The notes under the pieces: model-generated
Database searches by the model: none
The model's input: the letters and a program-made list of their open reading frames with translations, nothing else
Told to the model about the DNA's origin: nothing
Program-made: the position numbers and the translations under genes
Assembly: GCA_900542305.1 (NCBI GenBank)
Contig: UQMU01000017.1
Span: forward strand, 1-45,961
Direction of reading: 5' to 3'
Origin: an uncultured Collinsella sp.
GTDB taxonomy: Bacteria > Actinomycetota > Coriobacteriia > Coriobacteriales > Coriobacteriaceae
DNA length: 45,961 nucleotides
Shown: piece after piece, positions 9,512-17,895 of the stretch
How the letters are laid out: each line of letters opens with the position of its first letter
Numbering within the stretch: the first letter of the stretch is position 1

Positions 9512-10477
9512 ATGGCTGACAAGAACCCTTTGACTCCGGAAGAAGTGACGGAGTTATTCTCCGAAATCGATGCATCCGGCGTCTTGGATCCCACGCTCGC
9601 CAAAAAGCGTACCGAGCGCATGCGTGAGAAGGAGGCTGCGGCCAAGCGCGGTGACAAAGCGGCGCTAGCACAGCTGCGCAGCGAGGACCGCGCGAGCCAG
9701 GCAAAACATATCGACCCGCTGTCCGAGGACGATCCTTCGGGCTCGCAGGTGAGCCATACCATTACGAAGACCGCGATGGCCGTGGTCATCGGTATTTTGG
9801 TGCTGATCGTGGGCATGCAGATCGGCTACGGCGTGATGCGCCGTCTGAATACCGCCAACCTGTCCGAGAGCGTTTCGGTTGATACCGTTTCTACAGCACT
9901 CAAGGGTGGACTCGAGTGGGGCAACGGCTTTACGCAGTTCCCGCTCGACTTTACCGTCGATGAAGCCGATGAGCGTACGGGCACGGTCGAGGTGACGGTG
10001 TTGGACACATCGTCTGCCAACGAGCTCGAGCTGCTGTCCAACGGGCAGATCCAGGCCGCGGCGCTTGCGACCAACGCGCTGCTCAACGACAAGATCGACC
10101 GCGTGGTGTATAACGTTCACGCCTATATCGACGAGGATAGCAACATTCAGCACGATTCCTTCTTTGGCATGTTCCCCGCGCGGGGCCACCAGAGCGCCAT
10201 TTTGACGTTCGTGTGGACCAAGAGCTCATCCAACGCCACGAGTATCGACTGGAAGATGCGCATCGTGAGTATGGATGACACCATCGCCGAGCGCATTCAG
10301 AAGCAGGTGAACTCGGTGTCGTCGTTGATTGAGGACCCGGTGGTGAGCCAGACCAAGATTGACGAGGAAAAGGCCGAGCGTGACCTGGAACATCGTCTGC
10401 ATGGCCGCGAGATTTTCCGCGGCGGCAAGCCCGATCGCACACCGTCCGAACTGCTGGAGCAGGACAAGAGAAAGTAA
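9512..10477 (+). CDS. Unrecognised single-pass membrane protein
   Basis: I do not recognise this 321-residue protein. A charged cytoplasmic N-terminal part (1-85) has many Lys, Arg and Glu. One clear membrane helix follows, AMAVVIGILVLIVGMQIGYG, at about 90-109. The remaining 210 residues are probably outside the cell and end in a charged helix (DEEKAERDLEHRL). There is no signal peptide cleavage site and no repeat. AGGAAG sits before the ATG. It lies 19 bases after the ABC exporter and ends in a terminator, so the two are likely an operon; a role in the exporter's function is possible but not shown. Confidence 0.8.
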   Translation: MADKNPLTPEEVTELFSEIDASGVLDPTLAKKRTERMREKEAAAKRGDKAALAQLRSEDRASQAKHIDPLSEDDPSGSQVSHTITKTAMAVVIGILVLIVGMQIGYGVMRRLNTANLSESVSVDTVSTALKGGLEWGNGFTQFPLDFTVDEADERTGTVEVTVLDTSSANELELLSNGQIQAAALATNALLNDKIDRVVYNVHAYIDEDSNIQHDSFFGMFPARGHQSAILTFVWTKSSSNATSIDWKMRIVSMDDTIAERIQKQVNSVSSLIEDPVVSQTKIDEEKAERDLEHRLHGREIFRGGKPDRTPSELLEQDKRK

Positions 10478-10483
10478 GACGTC

Positions 10484-10523
10484 ATCATCCCGCGTGAGCC
10501 ACAAGCCTCGCGGGATGATTTTT
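10484..10523 (+). terminator. Terminator after the 9512 gene
   Basis: ATCATCCCGCG (10484-10494) pairs with CGCGGGATGAT (10509-10519), followed by TTTTT. Its right end merges into the next inverted repeat. Confidence 0.8.
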
Positions 10524-10620
10524 CTGGGACGGGGATTAAAAAATCATTCTGTCATGTATGCAGTTGGCGACAAAGCTCTGCTCTCAGAATGATTTTTTAA
10601 TCCCCGTCCCAGAAAAATCA
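10516..10620. repeat. Perfect 36-bp inverted repeat
   Basis: Positions 10516-10551 are exactly complementary to 10585-10620, with a 33-base loop. The arms contain CTGGGACGGGGATTAAAAAA. A 36-bp perfect hairpin in the carA upstream region is much longer than a terminator needs. It resembles the GGGGACAG-type elements elsewhere in the window in its G-rich centre, but is not the same sequence. Confidence 0.95.
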
Positions 10621-10758
10621 TTATGCATAGAAAGTCATAATTATCATTTCGTAAACATTTCGATGAAATTAACGCCATGAGGCATGCTTGCGGTTACAAT
10701 ACCGCGAGGCCTAACTACACACCTTTAAGCCGGTCCTGTGAGACCGGGAAGGAGAATT

Positions 10759-12198
10759 ATGGCGAACAACCATACCGCGGGCGCTGCCGCCCGCACCTTC
10801 GCGCCCAGCGAGCTTTGCCAGCGCATGCTGGCCAAAACCAGCAAGGGCACCTGCGGTCCCTGCATCCTGTATCTTGAGGATGGGACCATTTTTTATGGAC
10901 GTGCATGCGGCGCCGAGGGCACCGCGACCGGCGAAGTCTGCTTCAACACCTCGCTCGAGGGCTACTTTGAGGTCATGACCGACCCGAGTTATGCCGGCCA
11001 AATCGTAACCATGACCTATCCGCAGATCGGCAACTACGGTATCGACGAGACCGACGTCCAGTCGGCCTTCCCCGGCGACGCCGTGCGCCCTGCGAGCGCT
11101 CCGGCTATGCGCGGCATGATCGTTCGCGACATGTGCGCCACGCCTTCTAACTGGCGCTCGGCCGTCAGCGTGCCGGAGTACCTGCGTGCACACGGCATCG
11201 TCGCTATCGAGGGCGTCGACACCCGCGCCCTGGTGCGCCACCTGCGCGACAACGGCTCCAAGATGGGCATTATCTCGACCGAGATCTTCGATGTCGACGA
11301 GCTTGCCGAGCGTCTGGCCGCAGCGCCCGCGCTGGTAGGCGAGAACCTGGTCAAGACCGTAAGTTGCCCCGCGCCTCACGAGTTTGCCGCCGTCGACCTG
11401 CCTGCCACGCATGACTTTGCGCTTTCGACTGCCGCTCCTGCCCGTCACAAAGTGGTCGCCTACGACTGCGGTGTGAAGCGCGGCATTCTGGAGGGGCTGG
11501 TCCGCGCCGGCTGCGACCTTACCGTCGTGCCGTGGGACACGCCCGCGAGTGAGGTGCTCGACATGAATCCCGACGGCGTCTTTTTGTCCAATGGCCCCGG
11601 CGACCCCGACGCCGTGGTGGAGACCTACGAGCAGGTGCAGCAGCTGATCGGCAAGGTGCCGGTCTTTGGCATTTGCCTGGGCCATCAGATGATCAGCCTG
11701 GCCTGCGGCGCCCAGATGGAAAAGCTTAAATTCGGTCACCGCGGTGGCAACCAGCCGGTCATGAACCTGGTAAGCCGTCGCGTGGAGATTACCGCGCAAA
11801 ACCATGGCTTTGGCCTGCTGTTCCCCAGCCTGGGCAAGCTTGTCCCCGAGCTTTCCGGCGGCGAGACCGAGCATGCGGCCGATGGAGATCTGCGCGTCTG
11901 GGTGCGCCGCGGAATCGCGCCGGTCGTGATGAACGAGCGCTTTGGCCGCATTCGCCTAACACATGTGAACCTCAACGACGGCACCGCCGAGGGTATCCAG
12001 CTGCTCGACGCCCCGTGCTTCTCGGTCCAGTACCACCCCGAGGCCTCGCCTGGCCCCACCGATGCCCACTATCTCTTTACCGCCTTTACGCGACTCATGG
12101 ACGGCGAGGAGAACTACCTGGACATCGACACCGCGAAGGACCGCCTGGCTGGCTGGAACTTTGCCGAGACCGCCGCGACCGAGACCGAGGAGAACTAA
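10759..12198 (+). CDS. carA: Carbamoyl-phosphate synthase small (glutaminase) subunit
   Basis: CarA hydrolyses glutamine and passes ammonia to CarB to make carbamoyl phosphate for pyrimidines and arginine. The N-terminal domain includes GEVCFNTSLEGYFEVMTDPSY (two overlapping pieces: GEVCFNTSLEGY and FEVMTDPSY). The class I amidotransferase domain has catalytic Cys306 in FGICLGHQ and His426 and Glu428 in YHPEASPG. The start at 10759 has AAGGAG five bases before it. At 479 residues it is long: the segment of about 36 extra residues after QNHGF (about 356-400) is absent from typical CarA. The carB start is one base after its stop codon. Confidence 0.96.
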   Translation: MANNHTAGAAARTFAPSELCQRMLAKTSKGTCGPCILYLEDGTIFYGRACGAEGTATGEVCFNTSLEGYFEVMTDPSYAGQIVTMTYPQIGNYGIDETDVQSAFPGDAVRPASAPAMRGMIVRDMCATPSNWRSAVSVPEYLRAHGIVAIEGVDTRALVRHLRDNGSKMGIISTEIFDVDELAERLAAAPALVGENLVKTVSCPAPHEFAAVDLPATHDFALSTAAPARHKVVAYDCGVKRGILEGLVRAGCDLTVVPWDTPASEVLDMNPDGVFLSNGPGDPDAVVETYEQVQQLIGKVPVFGICLGHQMISLACGAQMEKLKFGHRGGNQPVMNLVSRRVEITAQNHGFGLLFPSLGKLVPELSGGETEHAADGDLRVWVRRGIAPVVMNERFGRIRLTHVNLNDGTAEGIQLLDAPCFSVQYHPEASPGPTDAHYLFTAFTRLMDGEENYLDIDTAKDRLAGWNFAETAATETEEN

Positions 12199-12199
12199 C

Positions 12200-15100
12200 A
12201 TGCCGAAACGTACTGACATCAAGCGTATCCTCGTTATTGGTTCGGGCCCCATCGTTATTGGCCAGGCCTGCGAGTTCGACTACTCCGGCGCCCAGGCCTG
12301 CAAGGTGCTCAAGGAGGATGGCTTTGAGGTCATCCTGGTCAATTCCAACCCGGCGACCATCATGACCGACCCGGGCTTGGCCGACCGCACCTATGTTGAG
12401 CCTATCACCGCCGAGTTTATCGAGCGCGTAATCAAGAAAGAGCGCCCGGACGCGCTGCTGCCCACGCTGGGCGGCCAGACCGGTCTGAACGCCGCCGTCG
12501 AGCTGGCGAAAGACGGTACGCTCGACAAGTACGGCGTCGAGATGATCGGCTGTGACCTTGCCGCCATCGAGCGCGGCGAGGACCGCAAGCTCTTTAACGA
12601 GGCCATGGCCGAGATCGGCCTGGAGGTCGCGCGCTCGGGCTATGCCTACAGCGTGGCCGACGCCGAGGCCATCGCCGAGCGCGTGGGATATCCCTGCGTG
12701 CTGCGTCCGAGCTTTACCCTCGGCGGCGCCGGCGGCGGCATCGCTCACACTCACGAGGAGCTCGTCTCCATCGTGAGCCAGGGCCTCGAGCTCTCGCCCG
12801 CCCACGAGGTGCTGGTCGAGGAGTCCATCGAGGGCTGGAAAGAGTATGAGATGGAGGTCATGCGTGACCACGCCGGCAACGGCATCATCGTGTGCTCCAT
12901 CGAGAACCTCGACCCCATGGGCGTGCATACCGGCGACTCCATCACCGTGGCGCCGGCGCAGACCCTCTCCGACCTGGAGTATCAGCGCATGCGTGTCGCC
13001 TCGCTCGCCATCTTGGAGAAGATCGGCGTCGAGACCGGTGGCTCCAACGTGCAGTTTGCCGTGAACCCCCAGACCGGCCGCCTGATCGTCATCGAGATGA
13101 ACCCGCGCGTGAGCCGTTCGTCCGCCCTCGCTTCCAAGGCCACGGGTTTCCCCATTGCCAAGGCCGCCGCGCGCCTGGCTGTGGGCTACACGCTCGACGA
13201 GATCGTCAACGACATCACCAAGGCTACGCCCGCCTGCTTTGAGCCCACGATCGACTACTGTGTGGTCAAGGTGCCGCGCTTTGCCTTCGAGAAGTTCAAG
13301 GGTACCGACCCCACGCTCACCACGCGCATGAAGGCCGTGGGCGAGATTATGGCGATCGGCCGCACCTTTGAGGAGGCCTTTGGCAAGGCCATGCGCTCGC
13401 TGGAGGATGGCCACCAGGGCATTTGCGCCGGTGGCAAGGAAGGTGCCGACAAACTGAGCGACGATGAGCTCGCTCAAGCCGTGGCAACGCCGACCGAGCA
13501 CCGCATCTTCTTTGTGGTCGAGGCCCTGCGCCGTGGCTGGGACATCGCTCGCATCCATGCCATCTGCGGTATCGATCCGTGGTACCTCAACCGTATCAAT
13601 GACATGGTGCAGGTCCAGGAGAGCATCCGCAGCCTGCGTGTGGAGGATATCGACGCCGACGCGATGCGCCTGCTCAAACAGTACGGCACGAGCGACGCCG
13701 AGATCGCCGCGCTGACCAGCTCGGACGAGCGCTTTGTGCGCGCCTATCGCAAGGGCCTGGGCGTGGTTCCCAGCATGAAGACGGTTGATACCTGCGCTGC
13801 GGAGTTCTCGAGCGCCACGGAGTACCACTACAAGACGTACGAGAACATCTACCGCACGAGCCCGGATGCCAAGAAGTGCGTGGCTCCCGACGAGACCACG
13901 CCGGCGGACAAGCCCAAGGCGATGATCCTGGGCGCCGGCCCCAACCGCATTGGCCAGGGTATCGAGTTCGATTACTGCTGCGTGCACGCGAGCTACGCGC
14001 TGGCAGCCCGCGGCTTCGAGACCATCATGGTCAACTGCAATCCCGAGACCGTCTCGACCGACTACGACACGTCCGACCGCCTGTACTTTGAGCCGCTCAC
14101 CTACGAGGACGTCATGGACGTTATCGATGTTGAGCGACCCGACGGCGTCGTGGTGACGCTCGGCGGCCAGACTCCGCTTAAGCTGGCGCGCATGCTCGAG
14201 GAGAGTGGCGTCAACATCATGGGCACCAAGCCCGATGCCATCGACTTTGCCGAGGACCGCGAGCGCTTCGCCGCTCTGCTCGACAAGCTGGGCATCATGT
14301 ACCCGCCGGCGGGCCAGGCAACCTCGTTTGAGGAGGCCGAGGCCGTGGCCGCGCATATCGGCTACCCGCTGCTGGTGCGTCCGAGCTACGTGCTGGGCGG
14401 CCGCGGCATGATGATCGCCTACGATGCCGAGCATCTGCGCGATTACATGGCCGAGGCCGCGCGCATTAGCCCCGACTACCCGGTGTATCTGGACCGCTTC
14501 TTGGAGGGTGCGATTGAGTCCGATGTCGACGCCCTGTGCGATGGCGAAGAGGTCTACATCGGCGGCATTCTGGAGCATATCGAGGAGGCCGGTATTCACT
14601 CCGGCGACTCTGCGACCTGCATCCCGCCGTTCAGTTTTAGCGAGAGCCTGCAGACAAAGCTTCGCGAGACCACCCGTCGCATCGCGATGGCGCTGGGAGT
14701 CCGCGGTCTGGTCAACGTGCAGTATGCCATCAAGGGCGAGACCGTTTACGTGATCGAGGCCAACCCGCGTGCCAGCCGTACCGTGCCGTTCATCTCCAAG
14801 GCCACCGGCGTGCCGCTGGCCAAGTGCGCGGCGCGTATCATGGCGGGCGATTCCATCGCGAGCCTGGGCCTGCCGAGCGACGAGCGCCAGCTGGACTGGT
14901 TCTGCATGAAGGAAGCCGTTATGCCCTGGGGTCGTTTCCCGGGCGCTGACGTTATCCTGGGGCCCGAGATGAAGTCGACGGGCGAGGTCATGGGTATCGC
15001 TAAGAGCTATCCCGAGGCATACGCCAAGACGCAGCTGGCGATTGACTACAAGCTGCCCGACCCGAGCGCCGGTAAGGTGTTCATTAGCGTGTGCGACCGC

Positions 15101-15514
15101 GACAAGCGTCATATCCTTTCGGTCGCCCGTATCCTGCGCTACCTGGGCTTTGATATCTGCTCCACCGAGGGCACGGCGCGCGTGCTGCGTGGAGGCAACG
15201 TGACGTGCGAGGTCGTGGAAAAGATTAGCGGCCCGCACGACGGCGAGCGTCCCAACATTGGTGACCTCATCGCCGATGGCAAGATTGCGGTAATCATCAA
15301 TACGCCGTACGGCCCGGGCTCGCGTGGCGATGGCTACCTGCTACGCACCGAGGCCGTCCGTCGTGGCGTGACCTGCGTGACGGCGATGTCTGCGGCCAAC
15401 ACGTACGTGAGTGCCATCGAGGCCGTGCGCGAGGACCAGCAGGGTCACGGCAGCGCCAACGACATGGGCATGGACGTCATCGCCCTGCAGGACCTGCCGC
15501 AGCACACGGTTTAG
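12200..15514 (+). CDS. carB: Carbamoyl-phosphate synthase large subunit
   Basis: CarB makes carbamoyl phosphate from bicarbonate, ammonia and two ATP. The 1104 residues hold two homologous halves. Each begins with a nucleotide-type segment (IGSGPIVIGQACEFDYSG, then LGAGPNRIGQGIEFDYC near residue 575) followed by an ATP-grasp domain. EMNPRVSRSSALASKATG and EANPRASRTVPFISKATG mark the two metal-binding loops. The C-terminal MGS-like allosteric domain has HILSVARILRYLGF and IINTPYG. ATG 12200 is preceded by GAGGAG inside the end of carA, so the two are translationally linked. Confidence 0.97.
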   Translation: MPKRTDIKRILVIGSGPIVIGQACEFDYSGAQACKVLKEDGFEVILVNSNPATIMTDPGLADRTYVEPITAEFIERVIKKERPDALLPTLGGQTGLNAAVELAKDGTLDKYGVEMIGCDLAAIERGEDRKLFNEAMAEIGLEVARSGYAYSVADAEAIAERVGYPCVLRPSFTLGGAGGGIAHTHEELVSIVSQGLELSPAHEVLVEESIEGWKEYEMEVMRDHAGNGIIVCSIENLDPMGVHTGDSITVAPAQTLSDLEYQRMRVASLAILEKIGVETGGSNVQFAVNPQTGRLIVIEMNPRVSRSSALASKATGFPIAKAAARLAVGYTLDEIVNDITKATPACFEPTIDYCVVKVPRFAFEKFKGTDPTLTTRMKAVGEIMAIGRTFEEAFGKAMRSLEDGHQGICAGGKEGADKLSDDELAQAVATPTEHRIFFVVEALRRGWDIARIHAICGIDPWYLNRINDMVQVQESIRSLRVEDIDADAMRLLKQYGTSDAEIAALTSSDERFVRAYRKGLGVVPSMKTVDTCAAEFSSATEYHYKTYENIYRTSPDAKKCVAPDETTPADKPKAMILGAGPNRIGQGIEFDYCCVHASYALAARGFETIMVNCNPETVSTDYDTSDRLYFEPLTYEDVMDVIDVERPDGVVVTLGGQTPLKLARMLEESGVNIMGTKPDAIDFAEDRERFAALLDKLGIMYPPAGQATSFEEAEAVAAHIGYPLLVRPSYVLGGRGMMIAYDAEHLRDYMAEAARISPDYPVYLDRFLEGAIESDVDALCDGEEVYIGGILEHIEEAGIHSGDSATCIPPFSFSESLQTKLRETTRRIAMALGVRGLVNVQYAIKGETVYVIEANPRASRTVPFISKATGVPLAKCAARIMAGDSIASLGLPSDERQLDWFCMKEAVMPWGRFPGADVILGPEMKSTGEVMGIAKSYPEAYAKTQLAIDYKLPDPSAGKVFISVCDRDKRHILSVARILRYLGFDICSTEGTARVLRGGNVTCEVVEKISGPHDGERPNIGDLIADGKIAVIINTPYGPGSRGDGYLLRTEAVRRGVTCVTAMSAANTYVSAIEAVREDQQGHGSANDMGMDVIALQDLPQHTV

Positions 15515-15530
15515 GTCGAGCTGCCCGGCC

Positions 15531-15613
15531 GGGGCGGGAGGGGCCGAGATTTCCCCCTTTCGCTCCGGCTGCAAGCAGAGTCGCTCAGGAGGAAACTCGG
15601 CCCCTCTTGCCCC
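15531..15613. repeat. Long imperfect inverted repeat after carB (family C)
   Basis: GGGGCGGGAGGGGCCGAGAT... (15531-15557) pairs with 15588-15613 over about 26 bases with a few mismatches. The loop holds TCGCTC-N15-GTCGCTC. The same loop pattern appears at 20994-21081 and 35815-35920 with unrelated arms. It may also end carAB transcripts. Confidence 0.8.
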
Positions 15614-15693
15614 GACGCACTGTGTCTAGACGGACTGCACCTCCTGTTTTTAGAGATAAATACCATTTAGCGGTGATATTCAACCGTTCAAGA

Positions 15694-15699
15694 TATTAT
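15694..15699 (+). promoter_or_regulatory. -10 box of the PTS operon
   Basis: TATTAT is directly followed by the 38-bp palindrome, so the predicted start of transcription falls inside the palindrome. No good -35 box is visible. Confidence 0.35.
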
Positions 15700-15700
15700 G

Positions 15701-15738
15701 TAATGGCATATTACGTCATATGACGTAATATGCCATTA
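15701..15738. promoter_or_regulatory. 38-bp perfect palindrome, likely GntR operator of the PTS operon
   Basis: Left half TAATGGCATATTACGTCAT (15701-15719) is the exact complement of the right half ATGACGTAATATGCCATTA (15720-15738), centred on CATATG. It lies 46 bases before the PTS IIB gene and just after a -10 box. A GntR/UTRA regulator is encoded at the other end of the operon, so binding by that protein is a plausible inference. A 10-base half-site match, TGACGTAATA, recurs at 20019-20028. Confidence 0.7.
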
Positions 15739-15783
15739 GCAGTCAAGGATGATTGTCTGTGTTCAAGTCGAGAAAGGGGCAAA

Positions 15784-16260
15784 ATGATTAAACTGTGTCG
15801 CGTCGATAGCCGGTTAGTGCATGGGCAGACCGTGTTCTCTTGGTATCCAACGCTTGAAGCAAACGCTATTCTTGTGGTTTCAGATGAGTACGCCGCAAGC
15901 AAAGAGCGAATTCAAGCGCTGCGAATTGCAAAACCCGCTGATGCCAAATTGGTTGTCAAAAGTGTAGAAGATTCCATCGTGGCCCTTAACGGAAGCGCGG
16001 TGGATAAATACGAGCTAATTGTTGTTGCGGGAAATGTACATGACGCCTGTGAAGTTGCGCGTGCGTGTCCAAAAATAACGTCTGTGAATTTAGGCGGCGC
16101 TCGACCGTTGGGGGATAGCGTAAAGGAGCTTGGCCCTGCTGTGCGCCTTTCCCAATCCGATATTAATGAAATTAAGAAAGCCATGGCTGATGGAATCGAG
16201 TTCGAGGTAAGGCAGGTTGCTAGCGAGAAAAAACGCATCGTAACAAGTTTTGATTTGTAG
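15784..16260 (+). CDS. PTS EIIB, mannose/fructose/sorbose family
   Basis: EIIB takes phosphate from EIIA and passes it to the sugar brought in by EIIC/EIID. The 158 residues begin MIKLCRVDSRLVHGQTVFSW. The segment RVDSRLVHGQ holds the phospho-histidine, His13. SVNLGGARP and the helix near QSDINEIKKAMADG are typical. I use ATG 15784, with GAAAGGGG five bases upstream, not the frame's earlier start inside the operator. IIC follows 14 bases later and IID overlaps it, so the three form one operon. No IIA is encoded nearby. Codon use is AT-richer than in the neighbouring core genes. Confidence 0.92.
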   Translation: MIKLCRVDSRLVHGQTVFSWYPTLEANAILVVSDEYAASKERIQALRIAKPADAKLVVKSVEDSIVALNGSAVDKYELIVVAGNVHDACEVARACPKITSVNLGGARPLGDSVKELGPAVRLSQSDINEIKKAMADGIEFEVRQVASEKKRIVTSFDL

Positions 16261-16274
16261 GAAGAGGGAGAAAT

Positions 16275-17051
16275 ATGCTGCTTCAGGCTTTTCTGGTTGG
16301 TCTTGCCGCTGCGATAGGTCAATCGGATTATTTACTCGGTACTGCGATGGTCGAGCGGCCGATTGTCCTCGGAGCGATCGTCGGTATTTTTTTGGGTGAT
16401 ATTCCGACTGGCGTTATTGTTGGTTTCCAGCTCGAACTCGCGTTCATGGGGGTCTGGCAGGTTTGTGCTGCCGTGCCGCCCAACGTAATTGTTGGTTCAG
16501 TTTTGGGAACAGCCTTTGCGATTACTATGGGTGCGGGTCCCGAGACCGCTCTGACTATTGCTATGCCCACTGCGGTGCTTGCCGGCATGTTTGACAGCCT
16601 TATGTATAGCGTTGTTACGCCTCCTATGGCTGTCTGGGCTGATCGTGGTGCCGAAAAGGACGACCCCAAAACGATTGCAGCCGCTATGTGGACCAATGGA
16701 ATTCTCTACATCATTGCGCTTGGCTTGATTTGCGGCGTGGCTTTTTACGTTGGAAATGATGCTGTTCAGGCGCTGATTGACGCCATCCCTGATTGGCTTA
16801 CGAATGGGCTTACGATCGCAACGGGTATTCTGCCCGCGCTTGGATTTGCGCAGCTTATGTCAATCCTGTCCACCAAGGAGCTGAGCTTCCTATTCTTTGG
16901 AGGCTTCTTGCTGAGTGCCTATCTAAATATTCCGACGATCGGTATCGTGGCGTTTTCGCTGATCCTGATTGGGATCCTCAATATGGCTCACATTTTTATG
17001 CCTGCCAGTGCGGCGGTCGCTAAGGAGGTTGACGATGACAACGAATTCTAA
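16275..17051 (+). CDS. PTS EIIC, mannose/fructose/sorbose family
   Basis: EIIC is the membrane subunit that forms the sugar channel with EIID. The 258 residues have about seven or eight hydrophobic helices and open MLLQAFLVGLAAAIGQSDYLLG. The conserved VERPIVLGAIVGIFLGDIP (with GGFLLSAYL later) is the sorbose-type IIC signature region. GAGGGAGAAAT precedes the start. The last 17 bases overlap the IID gene, which suggests translational coupling. The sugar is not revealed by sequence; the family includes mannose, fructose, sorbose, N-acetylgalactosamine and glucosaminate systems. Confidence 0.92.
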   Translation: MLLQAFLVGLAAAIGQSDYLLGTAMVERPIVLGAIVGIFLGDIPTGVIVGFQLELAFMGVWQVCAAVPPNVIVGSVLGTAFAITMGAGPETALTIAMPTAVLAGMFDSLMYSVVTPPMAVWADRGAEKDDPKTIAAAMWTNGILYIIALGLICGVAFYVGNDAVQALIDAIPDWLTNGLTIATGILPALGFAQLMSILSTKELSFLFFGGFLLSAYLNIPTIGIVAFSLILIGILNMAHIFMPASAAVAKEVDDDNEF

Positions 17052-17895
17052 TGATGTTCTTGAGCTCTCGCCGGAGTCAAATAAATCGACCGATAAGAGA
17101 ATAACCAAGAAAGACTTAAAGGCGTTATTTTGGCGTAGCTTTCCACTCAACATCATGTGGAGCTTTGACCGACAAATGAACGTTGGTTTCTGCTACGACA
17201 TGATTCCGGTAATCAAGCGGTTATACGATAAGCCCGAAGATCGGATCGAGGCATATAAGCGTCATCTTGAGTTCTACAATATTCAAGTTACGTTTAATCC
17301 TCTGGTCGCCGGCATTGTGGCCTCCATGGAGGAGGAGAACGCCAACAATCAGGACTTTGACGCCGCCTCAATTAACGCCATGAAAGCATCGCTTATGGCT
17401 CCACTTTCCGGTATTGGAGATTCGCTGATCGCCAGTACGCTTCGCATGATTGCGACGGGCGTTGTGACGGGACTTTGCCTTTCGGGCAGTCTGCTCGGCC
17501 CAATCCTGTTCCTGCTTCTTTATAATGTCCCAACGATCCTGATCCGCTGGTTTGGGCTTCAGTATGGTTATTCGCTTGGCAGTGGCATGATTTCAAAGCT
17601 GAACGATTCTGATGTAATGCGCAAAGTTACGTCCGGCCTGGCGATTGTGGGACTAATGGTAGTTGGTGGAATGGTAGCGACCACCGTTGCAGTTACCACT
17701 CCGCTCGCTCTTAACTTCGGCGACACCGCGTTTAAGTTGCAGGAAACGCTCGACGGGATATTCCCGGCTCTTTTGCCGCTCTGCGCGTTCGGAATCATGT
17801 GTCTTTGCAATAAGAAACAGGTCAAAATAATTTGGCAGATTGTGGGCATTCTCGCTGCTGGTATTGTGCTCGGCGTCCTGGGGATTTTGGGCTAG
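17035..17895 (+). CDS. PTS EIID, mannose/fructose/sorbose family
   Basis: EIID is the second membrane subunit of this family and is not found in other PTS classes. The 286 residues begin with a charged tail, then KDLKALFWRSFPLNIMWSFDRQMNVGF, which contains the family signature (pieces FWRSFPLNIMWSF and DRQMNVGF). MAPLSGIGDSLIASTLRMI follows and the end is a run of membrane helices. ATG 17035 has AAGGAGG six bases before it, and the IIC overlap supports it. Its stop codon TAG overlaps the stop of the convergent GntR gene (17892-17895). Confidence 0.92.
   Translation: MTTNSNDVLELSPESNKSTDKRITKKDLKALFWRSFPLNIMWSFDRQMNVGFCYDMIPVIKRLYDKPEDRIEAYKRHLEFYNIQVTFNPLVAGIVASMEEENANNQDFDAASINAMKASLMAPLSGIGDSLIASTLRMIATGVVTGLCLSGSLLGPILFLLLYNVPTILIRWFGLQYGYSLGSGMISKLNDSDVMRKVTSGLAIVGLMVVGGMVATTVAVTTPLALNFGDTAFKLQETLDGIFPALLPLCAFGIMCLCNKKQVKIIWQIVGILAAGIVLGVLGILG

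Noticed and set aside
12095..15238. A 1047-codon open frame on the minus strand opposite carB, and similar long frames opposite rplI-rpsF, purA and purD
   Set aside because: They lie opposite strongly conserved genes in GC-rich DNA and read as low-complexity Leu/Val/His/Arg strings with no known domain, as expected for shadows of codon bias.
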